A stretch of 64,000 bases of DNA from Allobosea thiooxidans. GTDB lineage: Bacteria; Pseudomonadota; Alphaproteobacteria; Rhizobiales; Beijerinckiaceae. Below the pieces are notes generated by a model. It was not told the DNA's origin, did not search any database, and saw nothing but the letters and a program-made list of their open reading frames with translations. The first letter of the stretch is position 1; each line of letters starts with the position of its first letter. The stretch spans positions 62,001-126,000 of the forward strand of contig NZ_FUYX01000005.1 of the NCBI RefSeq assembly GCF_900168195.1, in the 5' to 3' direction. Below, piece after piece: positions 51,332-60,089 of the stretch. The position numbers and the translations under genes are program-made.

Positions 51332-52495
51332 CTAGGCGATGCCGTTGAGGGCGCAGAGATGCGCCATGCGGCGCGCCGCACGCTCGGGATCGACGAAGAG
51401 ACCGGCCTGGTCGGCGAGGCGGAAGAGATCGGCGTAGTGCAGGATGCCGCGGGCGGATTCGGCGCCGCCGACCATGCGGAAATGGCTTTGGAAGCCGTTG
51501 AGCCAGGCGAGGAAGACGACGCCGCATTTGTAATGCTGGGTCGGGGCCTCGAAGAGCCGGCGCGACAGCGCGACGGTCGGGTCGAGGATGGCGTGGAAGC
51601 CGGCGCGGTCGCCCGCCTCCAGCTTCGCGAAGGCGGCCGCAGCGGCCGGAGCGATCGGGTCGAAGATGCCGAGCAGCCCGTGCGAGAAGCCCTGTTCGTC
51701 ACCGGCGATCAGCTCGGCATAGTTGAAGTCGTCGCCGGTGTACATGACGACGCCTTCCGGCAGGAGGCGGCGCATCTCGATCTCCTTGCCGGCATCGAGC
51801 AGCGAGATCTTGATGCCGTCGATCTTGTCGGCGTGCTCGCGGATCAGGGTGAGCACCGTCTCCATGGCCGGCTTGAAGTCGCGGCTGCCCCAATAGCCGG
51901 CAAGCGCGGGATCGAACATCTCGCCGAGCCAGTGCAGGATCACCTTGCCGCGGCACTGGCGGATCAGGCGGCCATAGACGGCAAGATAGTCGTCCGCTCC
52001 CCTGGCGACACGGCAGAGCGCACGGCTCGCCATCAGGATAATCTTGCCGCCATGCTTCTCGACATGACCGATCTGCTCCTCATAGGCGCGGATCACGTCG
52101 TCTAGGCTGTGGGCGGCTTGCGGGTCGAGTTGGTCGGTGCCGGCGCCGCAGGCGAGATCGGCGCCCGGCGTCGCCTTGGCCTCGGCGAGAACGCGGGCGA
52201 TCAGCTCGGCGGCGTTCGGCCAATCCAGCCCCATGCCGCGCTGGGAGGTGTCCATCGCCTCGGCGATCTTGAAGCCGAGGCCCCAGAGATGATGGCGGAA
52301 GGCGAGCGTGGCATCCCAGTCCACGGCCGGGACGCGCCAGGGCTCCTGCAGCTTCAGCGGGTCGGCGACGACATGGGCGGCCGCGTACACGGTGCGGACG
52401 CCATTGGCCGGGGCGGTGCGAGGATAAGGCGACGGTGGAGACAGCCTGTAGCGTTCGCTGCTGCCGTCCAGGCGGGGCAGGGTGATCTCGGCCAT
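51332..52495 (-). CDS. DUF993 family protein (dihydrodipicolinate-synthase-like barrel)
   Basis: This 387-residue protein belongs to the family annotated as DUF993. It begins with SERYRLSPPSPYPRTAPANGVRTVYAAAHVVADP, then WDATLAFRHHLWGLGFKIAEAMDTSQRGMGLDWP near residue 60. IDGIKISLLDAGKEIEMRRLLPEGVVMYTGDDFNYAELIAGD near residue 225 contains the candidate Schiff-base lysine region of the aldolase fold. It starts after GGAGGAAG. It is divergent from a LacI-type gene, and a perfect operator palindrome lies 20-35 bases upstream of its start codon. The reaction is not known; an aldolase/lyase role on a sugar-acid-like substrate is possible. Confidence 0.82.
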   Translation of the reverse strand: MAEITLPRLDGSSERYRLSPPSPYPRTAPANGVRTVYAAAHVVADPLKLQEPWRVPAVDWDATLAFRHHLWGLGFKIAEAMDTSQRGMGLDWPNAAELIARVLAEAKATPGADLACGAGTDQLDPQAAHSLDDVIRAYEEQIGHVEKHGGKIILMASRALCRVARGADDYLAVYGRLIRQCRGKVILHWLGEMFDPALAGYWGSRDFKPAMETVLTLIREHADKIDGIKISLLDAGKEIEMRRLLPEGVVMYTGDDFNYAELIAGDEQGFSHGLLGIFDPIAPAAAAAFAKLEAGDRAGFHAILDPTVALSRRLFEAPTQHYKCGVVFLAWLNGFQSHFRMVGGAESARGILHYADLFRLADQAGLFVDPERAARRMAHLCALNGIA

Positions 52496-52514
52496 CGCTT
52501 CCTCCGATACGATT

Positions 52515-52530
52515 ATTGGAACGTTCCAAT
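52515..52530. promoter_or_regulatory. LacI-type operator, copy 1
   Basis: ATTGGAACGTTCCAAT is a perfect 16-bp palindrome with the central CG usual for LacI/PurR-family operators. It sits just upstream of the DUF993 start. The second copy centre is 96 bases away, so one tetramer or two dimers could loop the gap. Confidence 0.8.
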
Positions 52531-52612
52531 TCAGAAACGTGCTTTCACTCTTATACAAGGCGATAAAATCGTTTGAAAGAGGCAGATTGCGCAGTTTCCG
52601 AAAGGCTGATAA

Positions 52613-52624
52613 TGGAACGTTCCA
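52613..52624. promoter_or_regulatory. LacI-type operator, copy 2
   Basis: TGGAACGTTCCA is a perfect 12-bp core of the same palindrome, 38-49 bases before the LacI-type start, consistent with autoregulation. A weak promoter could lie between the two copies. Confidence 0.75.
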
Positions 52625-52661
52625 AGACAAGAATGGCGCATGCCACCGCAGGGACGAAACG

Positions 52662-53714
52662 ATGCCGCAGCCGAAAGGCAGCAAGGGAAGGGTGACGATC
52701 ATCGAGATCGCGGACGCCGCCGGCGTCTCGAAATCGACGGTCTCGCTCGTCCTGACCGGGCGCGGCAGCGTCAAGCCCGAGACGCGCCAGCAGGTCCTGC
52801 AGGTCATGGACCGGCTCGGCTATGTCTATAATCGCGGTGCCGCCAATCTGCGCAACGCGCAGTCCCGCATCGTCGGCCTCGTCCTCAACGACCTCTCCAA
52901 TCCGTTCTTCGCCGAATTCGCGATCGGCGTGGAGAAGGTGCTGCAGATGGCAGGCTATGTCGCCTTCATGGCCAATACCGCCGAGAGCGTGGTGCGGCAG
53001 GAACAGGTGATGCGAATGATGCGCGAGCACGGCGCCGGCGGCATCATCCTCTGCCCGGCGCTGGATACGCGGCCGGAGCATCTCGACTGGGTCAGGGTCG
53101 CCGATACGGCGCTGCTGGTGGCGATCCGCCGGCTGCCGGGCGTCAATGTCAGCCATGTCGTACCGGAGAATCTGGCGGGCGCGAGCCGCGTCACCCGCCA
53201 CCTCGTCAATCTCGGCCATGAACGCATCGCCTTTCTCGGCGGCATGCATTCGATGGTCGTCCGGCAGGAGCGCCATGGCGGCTTCCTGGCCGCCATGGAA
53301 GCGGCGGGCCGCGCCGTCGATCCGGCGCTCAACCTCGAAAGCATGCCGACGCGTGACGGTGGCTTCGGTGCGATGAGCGCCGTGCTCTCGCTCGCCGACC
53401 GGCCGACCGCCGTGGTCTGCTACAACGACGTCGTCGCCATCGGCGCGATGCTGGCGGCGGCGCGGCACGGGCTCGTCGTCGGACGCGACATCGCCGTCGT
53501 CGGCTTCGACGATACCAGCGAGGCGCGCCATGTCTCGCCGGCGCTAACCACCGTCGCGGTCGATCCCGTCGGCCTCGGTGAGCGCGCCGCGGCCCTGCTG
53601 CTCAAGCAGATCAACGATCCCGCGATTGAGCCGGAAAGCTTCATCGGCCCCGCCAACCTCGTCATCCGCGAATCCTGCGGCGCCTATCAGCGCGCGCTCG
53701 CCGCCGCCGGCTGA
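52662..53714 (+). CDS. LacI family transcriptional regulator
   Basis: This 350-residue protein has the LacI headpiece at residues 10-60 (VTIIEIADAAGVSKSTVSLVLTGRGSVKPETRQQVLQVMDRLGYVYNRGAANLR) with the hinge helix. A periplasmic-binding-like core follows (VGLVLNDLSNPFFAEFAIGVEKV; VVCYNDVVAIGAMLAAARHGLVVGRDIAVVGFDD). It is flanked by two palindromes of the expected type and heads the rightward operon of CoA transferase, hydratase, SDR and transporter genes. It likely controls both directions. The ligand could be a sugar acid or a CoA-pathway intermediate. Confidence 0.94.
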   Translation: MPQPKGSKGRVTIIEIADAAGVSKSTVSLVLTGRGSVKPETRQQVLQVMDRLGYVYNRGAANLRNAQSRIVGLVLNDLSNPFFAEFAIGVEKVLQMAGYVAFMANTAESVVRQEQVMRMMREHGAGGIILCPALDTRPEHLDWVRVADTALLVAIRRLPGVNVSHVVPENLAGASRVTRHLVNLGHERIAFLGGMHSMVVRQERHGGFLAAMEAAGRAVDPALNLESMPTRDGGFGAMSAVLSLADRPTAVVCYNDVVAIGAMLAAARHGLVVGRDIAVVGFDDTSEARHVSPALTTVAVDPVGLGERAAALLLKQINDPAIEPESFIGPANLVIRESCGAYQRALAAAG

Positions 53715-53737
53715 ACCCTTCCTCCAGAGACAGACCC

Positions 53738-55330
53738 ATGGCCTTTCCACGCATCCTTTCCGCCGACGAAGCCGCCGCCCTGATCCCGGACGATGCGATC
53801 GTCACCGTCTCCTCCTCCTCCGGCCTCGGCTGCCCCGATGAGGTGCTGGCGGCGATCGGCCGGCGCTTCGACGCTTCCGGCCATCCGCGCAATCTGACGA
53901 CGCTGCACCCGATCGCGGCCGGCGACATGTGGGGCGTCAAGGGCGTCGACCACATTGCCAAGTCCGGCCTGCTGGCCCGGATCATGGGCGGATCCTACCC
54001 GTCCGGCCCGTCCTCGGCCGAGCCGCCGGAAATTTGGAAGATGGTCACCGGCGACCAGATCCCGGCCTACAACATCCCCAGCGGCATCCTGTTCGACATG
54101 CATCGCGAAGCCGCGGCCAAGCGGCCGGGCGTGCTGACCAAGATCGGCATGGATACCTTCGTCGATCCGAAACACCAGGGCTGCGCCATGAATGCGCGCG
54201 CCATGGCCGAGCCGATCGTTTCCCGGGTGGAGTTCGATGGCGAGGACTGGCTCTATTTCCGCAGCATCGTGCCGAAGGTCGCGATCATCCGCGCCACCAC
54301 GGCCGATGAGCGCGGCAACCTCTCCTATGAGCATGAGGGCGGCTATCTCGGCCCGCTCGACCAGGCGCTGGCGGTCCGCAACAATGGTGGCATCGTCATC
54401 GCGCAGGTGAAGCGCGTGGTCGAGGCCGGCAGCCTCAAGACGCAGTCGGTCTTCGTCCCCGGCATCCTCGTCGATGCGATCGTGGTCGCGCCCGACCAGA
54501 TGCAGACGACACAGACGGTCTACGACCCGGCCATCTCCGGCGAGGTGCGCCGGCCAATGTCCAGCTTCGAGACGCCCGCCTTCGACGTCGCCAAGGTGAT
54601 CGCGCGGCGCGTGGCGCAGGAGCTGCGCCATGGCGATGCCGTCAATATCGGCTTCGGCATCTCGGCCAATGTCCCGCGCATCCTGATCGAGGAGGGGCAG
54701 CACGGCGCCGTGACCTGGGTGATCGAGCAGGGCGCCGTCGGCGGCGTGCCGCTGCTCGAATTCCAGTTCGGCTGCGCCTCCAATGCCGAGGCGATCGTGC
54801 CTTCGCCCTACCAGTTCACCTACTTCCAGGGGGCGGGCTTCGACATGTCGCTGCTCTCCTTCCTGCAGATCGACCGGCAGGGTTGCGTCAACGTCTCCAA
54901 GCTCGGCGTCAGGCCCCACGTCACGGCCGGCGCCGGCGGCTTCATCGACATCACGGCGCGGGCCAAGCGCATCGTCTTCTCCGGCTATTTCAGCGCCGCC
55001 GCCAAGCTCGCCATCGCTGACGGCAAGCTCGTCATCGAGAAGGAAGGCAAGGTGAAGAAGCTGGTCGAGGCGGTCGAACACATCTCCTTCTCCGGCCCGC
55101 GCGCCATCGCCCAGGGGCAAGACATCACCTATGTCACCGAGCGCTGCGTCATGAAGCTGACGCGGGACGGTATCGTCGTCACCGAGATCGCGCCCGGCGT
55201 CGATCTGGAGCGCGACATTCTCGCCCAGAGCGAATTCCCGTTGCTCGTGCCCAAGCCGCCGAAGCTGATGGATGCGGCCCTATTCAATGAGGCGCTGATC
55301 GGCCTCGAACTCCCCGCGAGGGCGGCATGA
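53738..55330 (+). CDS. Family I CoA transferase (acetate/3-ketoacid/propionate type)
   Basis: This 530-residue single-chain enzyme fuses the alpha and beta parts of family I CoA transferases. The first half opens ILSADEAAALIPDDAIVTVSSSSGLGCPDEVL, with DERGNLSYEHEGGYLGPLDQALAVRNNGGIVIAQV near residue 195. The second half has GDAVNIGFGISANVP near 295 and the catalytic glutamate Glu330 in VTWVIEQGAVGGVP. It moves CoA between carboxylic acids. It lies 23 bases after the LacI-type stop and overlaps the hydratase gene by four bases. Confidence 0.9.
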   Translation: MAFPRILSADEAAALIPDDAIVTVSSSSGLGCPDEVLAAIGRRFDASGHPRNLTTLHPIAAGDMWGVKGVDHIAKSGLLARIMGGSYPSGPSSAEPPEIWKMVTGDQIPAYNIPSGILFDMHREAAAKRPGVLTKIGMDTFVDPKHQGCAMNARAMAEPIVSRVEFDGEDWLYFRSIVPKVAIIRATTADERGNLSYEHEGGYLGPLDQALAVRNNGGIVIAQVKRVVEAGSLKTQSVFVPGILVDAIVVAPDQMQTTQTVYDPAISGEVRRPMSSFETPAFDVAKVIARRVAQELRHGDAVNIGFGISANVPRILIEEGQHGAVTWVIEQGAVGGVPLLEFQFGCASNAEAIVPSPYQFTYFQGAGFDMSLLSFLQIDRQGCVNVSKLGVRPHVTAGAGGFIDITARAKRIVFSGYFSAAAKLAIADGKLVIEKEGKVKKLVEAVEHISFSGPRAIAQGQDITYVTERCVMKLTRDGIVVTEIAPGVDLERDILAQSEFPLLVPKPPKLMDAALFNEALIGLELPARAA

Positions 55331-56100
55331 GCGATCCCGTCCGCCTCGATATCGCCTCCGGCATCGCGACGATCACGCTCGCCCGCCCGGAAAAGCTCAA
55401 TGCGCTCGACGACGTCATGGTCGGGCTGCTCGGCCGCTTCGCGGACGCCATCGACGCCGACCGCTCGGTCCGCGCCGTCATCCTGACGGCCGAGGGCAAG
55501 GCCTTCTGTGCTGGCGGCGACATCGTCGCCTGGGGCGGGCTCTCTCCGCTGGAGATGGGGCAGGGCTGGGTCCGCTCTGGCCATCGCGCCTTCGACAAGC
55601 TGGCGCGGATGAAGCCGCCCGTCATCGCCGCGATGAACGGCCACGCGCTCGGCGGCGGGCTCGAACTCGCCGTCACCGCCGATATCCGCATCTGCGAGGT
55701 CCAGGCCAAGATCGGCCTGCCCGAGACCGGGCTCGGCATGATCCCCGGCTGGTCCGGCACGCAGCGTCTTGTGAAGCGCCTCGGCGGGCAGGTCGCGCGG
55801 CGCCTCGCGCTGACCGGAGAGATCGTCACCGCCGAGACGGCGCTGACGCTGGGCATCGTCGACCAGGTCGTCGAGAAGGGTGGGGCGCTTGCCGCAGCAC
55901 AGGCCATGGCCGAGCGCGTCACGCAGCGCGGTCCCGTGGCGAACCTCGTGGTCAAGCAGCTGATCAACGCGGCCGAGGATGAGGATAGCGGCGCGATCAT
56001 GGAGGCGCTGGCGAGCTCGCTCGTCTCCTATACCGAGGACGTGAAGGAGGGCGTCGCCGCCTTCCAGCAGAAGCGCACGCCAACCTATCGGGGAGAGTGA
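55327..56100 (+). CDS. Enoyl-CoA hydratase/isomerase (crotonase) family
   Basis: This 257-residue protein has crotonase landmarks: KAFCAGGDIVAW near residue 60 (CoA-binding and oxyanion), MNGHALGGGLELAVTADIRI near 100, and IGLPETGLGMIPGWSGTQRL near 128, which carries the catalytic glutamates. It probably hydrates or isomerises the acyl-CoA made by the upstream CoA transferase. Coupled at ATGA upstream and one base from the SDR start. Confidence 0.92.
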   Translation: MSDPVRLDIASGIATITLARPEKLNALDDVMVGLLGRFADAIDADRSVRAVILTAEGKAFCAGGDIVAWGGLSPLEMGQGWVRSGHRAFDKLARMKPPVIAAMNGHALGGGLELAVTADIRICEVQAKIGLPETGLGMIPGWSGTQRLVKRLGGQVARRLALTGEIVTAETALTLGIVDQVVEKGGALAAAQAMAERVTQRGPVANLVVKQLINAAEDEDSGAIMEALASSLVSYTEDVKEGVAAFQQKRTPTYRGE

Positions 56101-56101
56101 G

Positions 56102-56863
56102 ATGGCGCGTCCCGTCGCCCTGATCACCGGCGCGAGGCGCGGCATCGGCCGCGCTATCGGCGTCGCGCTCGCGAAGGCTGGCCACGACATCGCCTTCACC
56201 GACATCGCTGAGGACGAGGCCGTTGCCGAGGCCAGGAAGCTGTTCGAGGAAGCCGGCGCAACGGCCCGCTTCTTCAAGCACGACGTGGCGGCCATCGAAA
56301 GCCATGCCGGCCTCGTTGCTGATGTGAAGCAGGCCTTCGGTCGGCTCGATCTCTTCGTCTCGAATGCCGGCATCGGCGCGCCGGTGCGTGGCGACATGCT
56401 GGAGATCACGCCGGAGAGCTACGATCTCGTCATGGGCATCAACCTGCGCGGTGCCGCCTTCCTGAGCCAGGAGGTTGCGAAGACGATGCTGGCGGACAGG
56501 CCGGAGCGTCCGGCCATCGTCTTCATTACCTCGGCCTCGACCGAACTCGTCTCGATCGACCGGGCGCAGTATTGCGTCTCGAAGCTCGGCCTCTCGATGT
56601 GGGCGAAGGCGCTGGCGGTCAGGCTGGCGCCGGAAGGCGTGCCGGTCTTCGAGGTCAGGCCGGGCGTGATCCGCACGGACATGACGGCGAAAGTCGCGGC
56701 GAAATACGACGCCCGGATCGCCGAGGGCTTGATTCCCGCTGGGCGTTGGGGTGAAGGCGAGGATGTCGCCGCCTGTGTCGCCGCCCTGACCAGCGGGCAG
56801 TTCGCCTATGCGACAGGAACTGTGATCAACGTCGATGGTGGCTTGCTGATTCCGCGATTGTAG
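56102..56863 (+). CDS. Short-chain dehydrogenase/reductase
   Basis: This 253-residue SDR has VALITGARRGIGRAIGVALAK (Rossmann TGxxxGIG), LFVSNAGIG (NNAG-like), and the catalytic AQYCVSKLGLSM (YxxxK) preceded by a serine in FITSASTELVS. The tail GTVINVDGGLLIPRL is typical of classical NAD(P)-dependent SDRs. It may oxidise a 3-hydroxyacyl or sugar-alcohol intermediate of the same pathway. It starts one base after the hydratase stop. Confidence 0.92.
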   Translation: MARPVALITGARRGIGRAIGVALAKAGHDIAFTDIAEDEAVAEARKLFEEAGATARFFKHDVAAIESHAGLVADVKQAFGRLDLFVSNAGIGAPVRGDMLEITPESYDLVMGINLRGAAFLSQEVAKTMLADRPERPAIVFITSASTELVSIDRAQYCVSKLGLSMWAKALAVRLAPEGVPVFEVRPGVIRTDMTAKVAAKYDARIAEGLIPAGRWGEGEDVAACVAALTSGQFAYATGTVINVDGGLLIPRL

Positions 56864-56933
56864 GGATGGTGCAGCGGCATCGACCCAGCTGGTGAAACAA
56901 GGCCGGCCGGGAGGACTGGATGAGGAAGACGCA

Positions 56934-56987
56934 TGAAGGCGGTTCTGCTTTCGCAGCTCGGAATGGGCAGCTCGCATGAGCTATGAG
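56934..56987 (+). pseudogene. 17-codon frame resembling the start of an MDR-type alcohol dehydrogenase
   Basis: A short ATG frame reads KAVLLSQLG at its start, like the first strand of zinc-type or quinone oxidoreductases, then stops within the next permease gene. It may be all that remains after a deletion, or a coupling leader for the permease, whose own ribosome site is weak. The match is short, so this is a low-confidence note. Confidence 0.25.
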
Positions 56988-57644
56988 TTCGATTTCGCCG
57001 ACGTCTTCGCGGCGTGGCCGGAGCTGCTGCAGGGGCTGGTCAATTCGCTCGTGCTCTCGGCACTGGCGATGGCGATCGGCATGGTGGCCTCGGTTGCCGG
57101 GGCACTCGGCAAGACCTCGGGGCCGAAATGGCTGGTCTGGATCATCGACGAATATATCGAGCTGATCCGCAATACACCGTTCCTGATCCAGATCTTCGTG
57201 ATCTATTTCGGCTTGCCGTCGATGGGCCTGAAGATGTCCTCGAACACGGCGGCGCTGCTGGCGCTGGTGGTGAATGTTGGCGCCTATGGCATCGAGATCA
57301 TCCGGGCCGGCATCGAGAGCATCCAGAAGGGGCAGATCGAGGCGGGCAAGTCGCTCGGCATGCGCCCGCTCCAGATCTTCCGCTACATCATCCTGAAGCC
57401 GGCGATCCAGGCGATCTATCCCTCGCTGACCAGCCAGTTCATCCTGCTGATGCTGAACACCAGCGTCTGCTCGGCGATCGCGGCGAGCGAGCTGACGGCG
57501 GTGGCCGGCGACATCCAGTCGCGGACCTTCCGCAGCTTCGAGGTCTATTTCATCGTCACCTGCATGTATCTCGGTCTCTCCGTCTTCTTCTGGACGGTGT
57601 TCGCCGGGATCGAGCGCGCGTTCCTGCGCAAGCCAACCCGCTGA
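56976..57644 (+). CDS. Polar amino-acid ABC transporter permease (HisM/EhuC-like)
   Basis: This 222-residue permease has the family's five-helix pattern: ELLQGLVNSLVLSALAMAIGMVASVAGAL, then EYIELIRNTPFLIQIFVIYFGLPSMG, and the EAA loop EAGKSLGMRPLQIFRYIILKPAIQAIYPSLTSQF near residue 125-155. It pairs with the next permease, nine bases away, to form the channel. A 112-base gap separates it from the SDR gene; no separate promoter is evident. Substrate unknown. Confidence 0.92.
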   Translation: MSYEFDFADVFAAWPELLQGLVNSLVLSALAMAIGMVASVAGALGKTSGPKWLVWIIDEYIELIRNTPFLIQIFVIYFGLPSMGLKMSSNTAALLALVVNVGAYGIEIIRAGIESIQKGQIEAGKSLGMRPLQIFRYIILKPAIQAIYPSLTSQFILLMLNTSVCSAIAASELTAVAGDIQSRTFRSFEVYFIVTCMYLGLSVFFWTVFAGIERAFLRKPTR

Positions 57645-57653
57645 GGACGAGAC

Positions 57654-58304
57654 ATGCGCGCACTCTCATCGGGCGACATCATCTACATCATCATGGCGGT
57701 GCGCTGGACGCTGCTGCTCTCGCTCGTCGCCTTCCTCGGCGGCGCGCTGGGCGGTGCGCTCGTGGCGCTCGCCCGGACCGGCGAATACAAGTGGCTGCGG
57801 ATCGCCTCGGCCGGCTACATCAAGGTCTTCCAGGGCACGCCGCTTCTGATGCAGCTCTTCCTCGCCTTCTTCGTTCCGGGGCTGTTCGGCTGGTCGGTCG
57901 ATCCCTGGACGGCGGCGGCGCTCGGCCTGTCGCTCCATGCCAGCGCCTTCCTCGGCGAGATCTGGCGCGGCGCGATCGAGGTGGTGCCGCGCGGGCAGTG
58001 GGAGGCAGCGACCTCGCTCGGCCTGCGCTATGCGCCGAAGATGGCGCTGATCATCGCCCCGCAGGCGATCCGCATCGCGATCCCGCCGACGATCGGATTC
58101 CTGGTGCAGCTGATCAAGGGCACCTCGCTCGCCTCGATCATCGGCTTCGTCGAGCTGACGCGCGCGGCGCAGATCATCAACAACGCCACCTTCCGGCCCT
58201 TCACGATCTTCGCGCTCGTCGCGCTGGTCTATTACGTCATCTGCCGGCCGCTCTCGGCCTACAGCAAGAGGATGGAGCAAAAGCTCCTCGTCGCCGCGCG
58301 CTAG
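57654..58304 (+). CDS. Polar amino-acid ABC transporter permease (EhuD/HisQ-like)
   Basis: This 216-residue permease has AVRWTLLLSLVAFLGGALGGALVALAR, GYIKVFQGTPLLMQLFLAFFVPGLFG, and the EAA loop EAATSLGLRYAPKMALIIAPQAIRIAIPPTIGFLVQLIKGTSLASIIGFVELTRAAQ at residues 115-175. It starts after GAGGACGAGAC and is the partner of the preceding permease. Confidence 0.92.
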   Translation: MRALSSGDIIYIIMAVRWTLLLSLVAFLGGALGGALVALARTGEYKWLRIASAGYIKVFQGTPLLMQLFLAFFVPGLFGWSVDPWTAAALGLSLHASAFLGEIWRGAIEVVPRGQWEAATSLGLRYAPKMALIIAPQAIRIAIPPTIGFLVQLIKGTSLASIIGFVELTRAAQIINNATFRPFTIFALVALVYYVICRPLSAYSKRMEQKLLVAAR

Positions 58305-58312
58305 GCATGTTC

Positions 58313-58339
58313 CGCAAAAAAGTGGGAACCACTTTTGCG
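58313..58339. repeat. Short palindrome of a kind common in related genomes
   Basis: CGC-A6-GTGG-gaa-CCAC-T4-GCG (58313-58339) forms an imperfect hairpin after the second permease stop, before the binding-protein gene. The core AGTGGGAACCACTTTTGCG is, from memory, a frequent intergenic sequence in Hyphomicrobiales. Confidence 0.5.
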
Positions 58340-58400
58340 ACAAGAACCTGCTCCGCACGCGTCGACGCAACACCAGCCTACCCTCAGAGGAGAACGACCC

Positions 58401-59222
58401 ATGTCCCTGTTTAAATCGATTTGTCGCCGCGGCCTCGGCGCGCTGGTCCTCGCCGGCCTCGCCGCGGCCTCGTTCGGCGCCGCGTCGGCCCAGGCCGCCA
58501 CGCCCGACGAGATCAAGGCCCGCGGCAAGTTGATGGTCGGCGTGCTGACCGACTATCCGCCCTTCGGCGGCACCGACGCCAACCAGCAGCCGGCCGGCTA
58601 CGATGCCGATGTCGCGGCGCTGATGGCCAAGTCGCTCGGCGTGAAGCTCGAGCTCGTTCCGGTCACCGGCCCGAACCGCATCCCCTACCTGCTGACCAAC
58701 AAGGTCGACGTGCTGATCGCCACCTTCGGCATCACCGCCGAGCGCACGAAGCAGGTGCTGTTCTCCAACCCCTACAGCACGCTGACGATCTATGTGCTCG
58801 CTCCCAAGAGCCTGAACATCAAGACGCCGGAAGACCTGAAGCCGGTGACGATCAGCGTTGCCCGCGCCTCGACGCAGGACACCGCGATCAGCGCCGTCGC
58901 TCCGCAGGGCACGCCGCTGAAGCGCTATGACGACGACGCCACCGCTCTGCAGGCGCTGATCTCCGGCCAGGTCCAGGCGATGGGCGCGAGCAACACCATC
59001 CTCGCCCAGCTGAACAAGGACTATCCGCAGCTCAACATCGAGCCCAAGATCACGCTGCGCGAGCAGGCCAACGGCATGGCCTTCCGCAAGGCCGACACGG
59101 CGCTGGCCGAGTACGCCAACAAGTTCATCGCCGAGATCGAGGGCAATGGCGAGCTCTCGAAGATCAACCAGAAGTGGTTCGGCATCCCGCTCTCCAAGCT
59201 GCCGCCGATGCCGCAGTTCTGA
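58401..59222 (+). CDS. Polar amino-acid ABC transporter substrate-binding protein (family 3)
   Basis: This 273-residue protein has a signal peptide ([23 protein letters not shown]) and the bilobed family 3 fold. [36 protein letters not shown] is near residue 42, and [25 protein letters not shown] near 98. I start at 58401 after AGAGGAGAA; the frame is open upstream. It is followed by a strong stem-loop and the ATPase gene. The ligand is likely a polar amino acid or derivative. Confidence 0.92.
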   Translation: MSLFKSICRRGLGALVLAGLAAASFGAASAQAATPDEIKARGKLMVGVLTDYPPFGGTDANQQPAGYDADVAALMAKSLGVKLELVPVTGPNRIPYLLTNKVDVLIATFGITAERTKQVLFSNPYSTLTIYVLAPKSLNIKTPEDLKPVTISVARASTQDTAISAVAPQGTPLKRYDDDATALQALISGQVQAMGASNTILAQLNKDYPQLNIEPKITLREQANGMAFRKADTALAEYANKFIAEIEGNGELSKINQKWFGIPLSKLPPMPQF

Positions 59223-59233
59223 TTGCGCAAGAC

Positions 59234-59259
59234 GTGCGCCCGGCCTTTGCCGGGCGCAC
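59234..59259 (+). repeat. Intercistronic stem-loop after the family 3 binding-protein gene
   Basis: GTGCGCCCGGC (59234-59244) pairs perfectly with GCCGGGCGCAC (59249-59259) around CTTT. It lies 11 bases after the binding-protein stop and 31 bases before the ATPase start. Confidence 0.7.
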
Positions 59260-59290
59260 CCTCCGACAGTTACCAGAACGGTTTTTGCAG

Positions 59291-60082
59291 ATGTCCGCGA
59301 CCGCCCCTTCCGCTGCCGGCCATGAGATCGGCGACGTGATCATCGAGATGCGCAAGGTCGACAAGTTCTATGGCGACTTCCACGTCCTGCGCGATATCGA
59401 CCTGACCGTCTCGCGCGGTGAGCGCATCGTCATCTGCGGTCCGTCGGGTTCCGGCAAGTCGACGCTGATCCGCTGCCTGAACCAGCTCGAGGAGCACCAG
59501 AAGGGCGAGATCGTCATCGACGGCACCACCGTCCATGCCGGGCTCAAGGGCATCGAGACCGTCCGCCGCGAGATCGGCATGGTGTTCCAGAGCTTTAACC
59601 TGTTCCCGCATCTGACGGCGCTCGAGAACTGCACGCTCGCGCCGATGAAGGTGCGCGGCATTCCGCGGCCCGAGGCCGAGGCCAACGCCCGCAGGATCCT
59701 GGAGCGCGTCCATATCCCGGAGCAGGCGAACAAGTTCCCGATCCAGCTTTCCGGCGGCCAGCAGCAGCGCGTCGCGATCGCCCGCTCGCTCTGCATGAAT
59801 CCGAAGATCATGCTGTTCGACGAACCGACCTCGGCGCTTGATCCCGAAATGGTCAGCGAAGTGCTGGATGTGATGGTCGAGCTCGCCGAGAGCGGGATGA
59901 CCATGCTCTGCGTCACCCATGAGATGGGTTTCGCCCGCAAGGTCGCCGACCGGGTGATCTTCATGGATGCCGGCGAGATCGTCGAGGTGGCGCCGCCCGA
60001 CCAGTTCTTCACGTCGCCGCAGAACGAGCGCACCCGCAAATTCCTCGGCCAGATCCTGCACGCGCAGACCCAGGCGCATTGA
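59291..60082 (+). CDS. Polar amino-acid ABC transporter ATPase (GlnQ/HisP class)
   Basis: This 263-residue ATPase has a 20-residue N-terminal extension, then Walker [11 protein letters not shown]-loop [11 protein letters not shown], signature LSGGQQQR, Walker [14 protein letters not shown] and [15 protein letters not shown]. It completes the transporter with the two permeases and binding protein. The next gene starts seven bases past its stop. Confidence 0.94.
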   Translation: MSATAPSAAGHEIGDVIIEMRKVDKFYGDFHVLRDIDLTVSRGERIVICGPSGSGKSTLIRCLNQLEEHQKGEIVIDGTTVHAGLKGIETVRREIGMVFQSFNLFPHLTALENCTLAPMKVRGIPRPEAEANARRILERVHIPEQANKFPIQLSGGQQQRVAIARSLCMNPKIMLFDEPTSALDPEMVSEVLDVMVELAESGMTMLCVTHEMGFARKVADRVIFMDAGEIVEVAPPDQFFTSPQNERTRKFLGQILHAQTQAH

Positions 60083-60089
60083 GCCGGCC

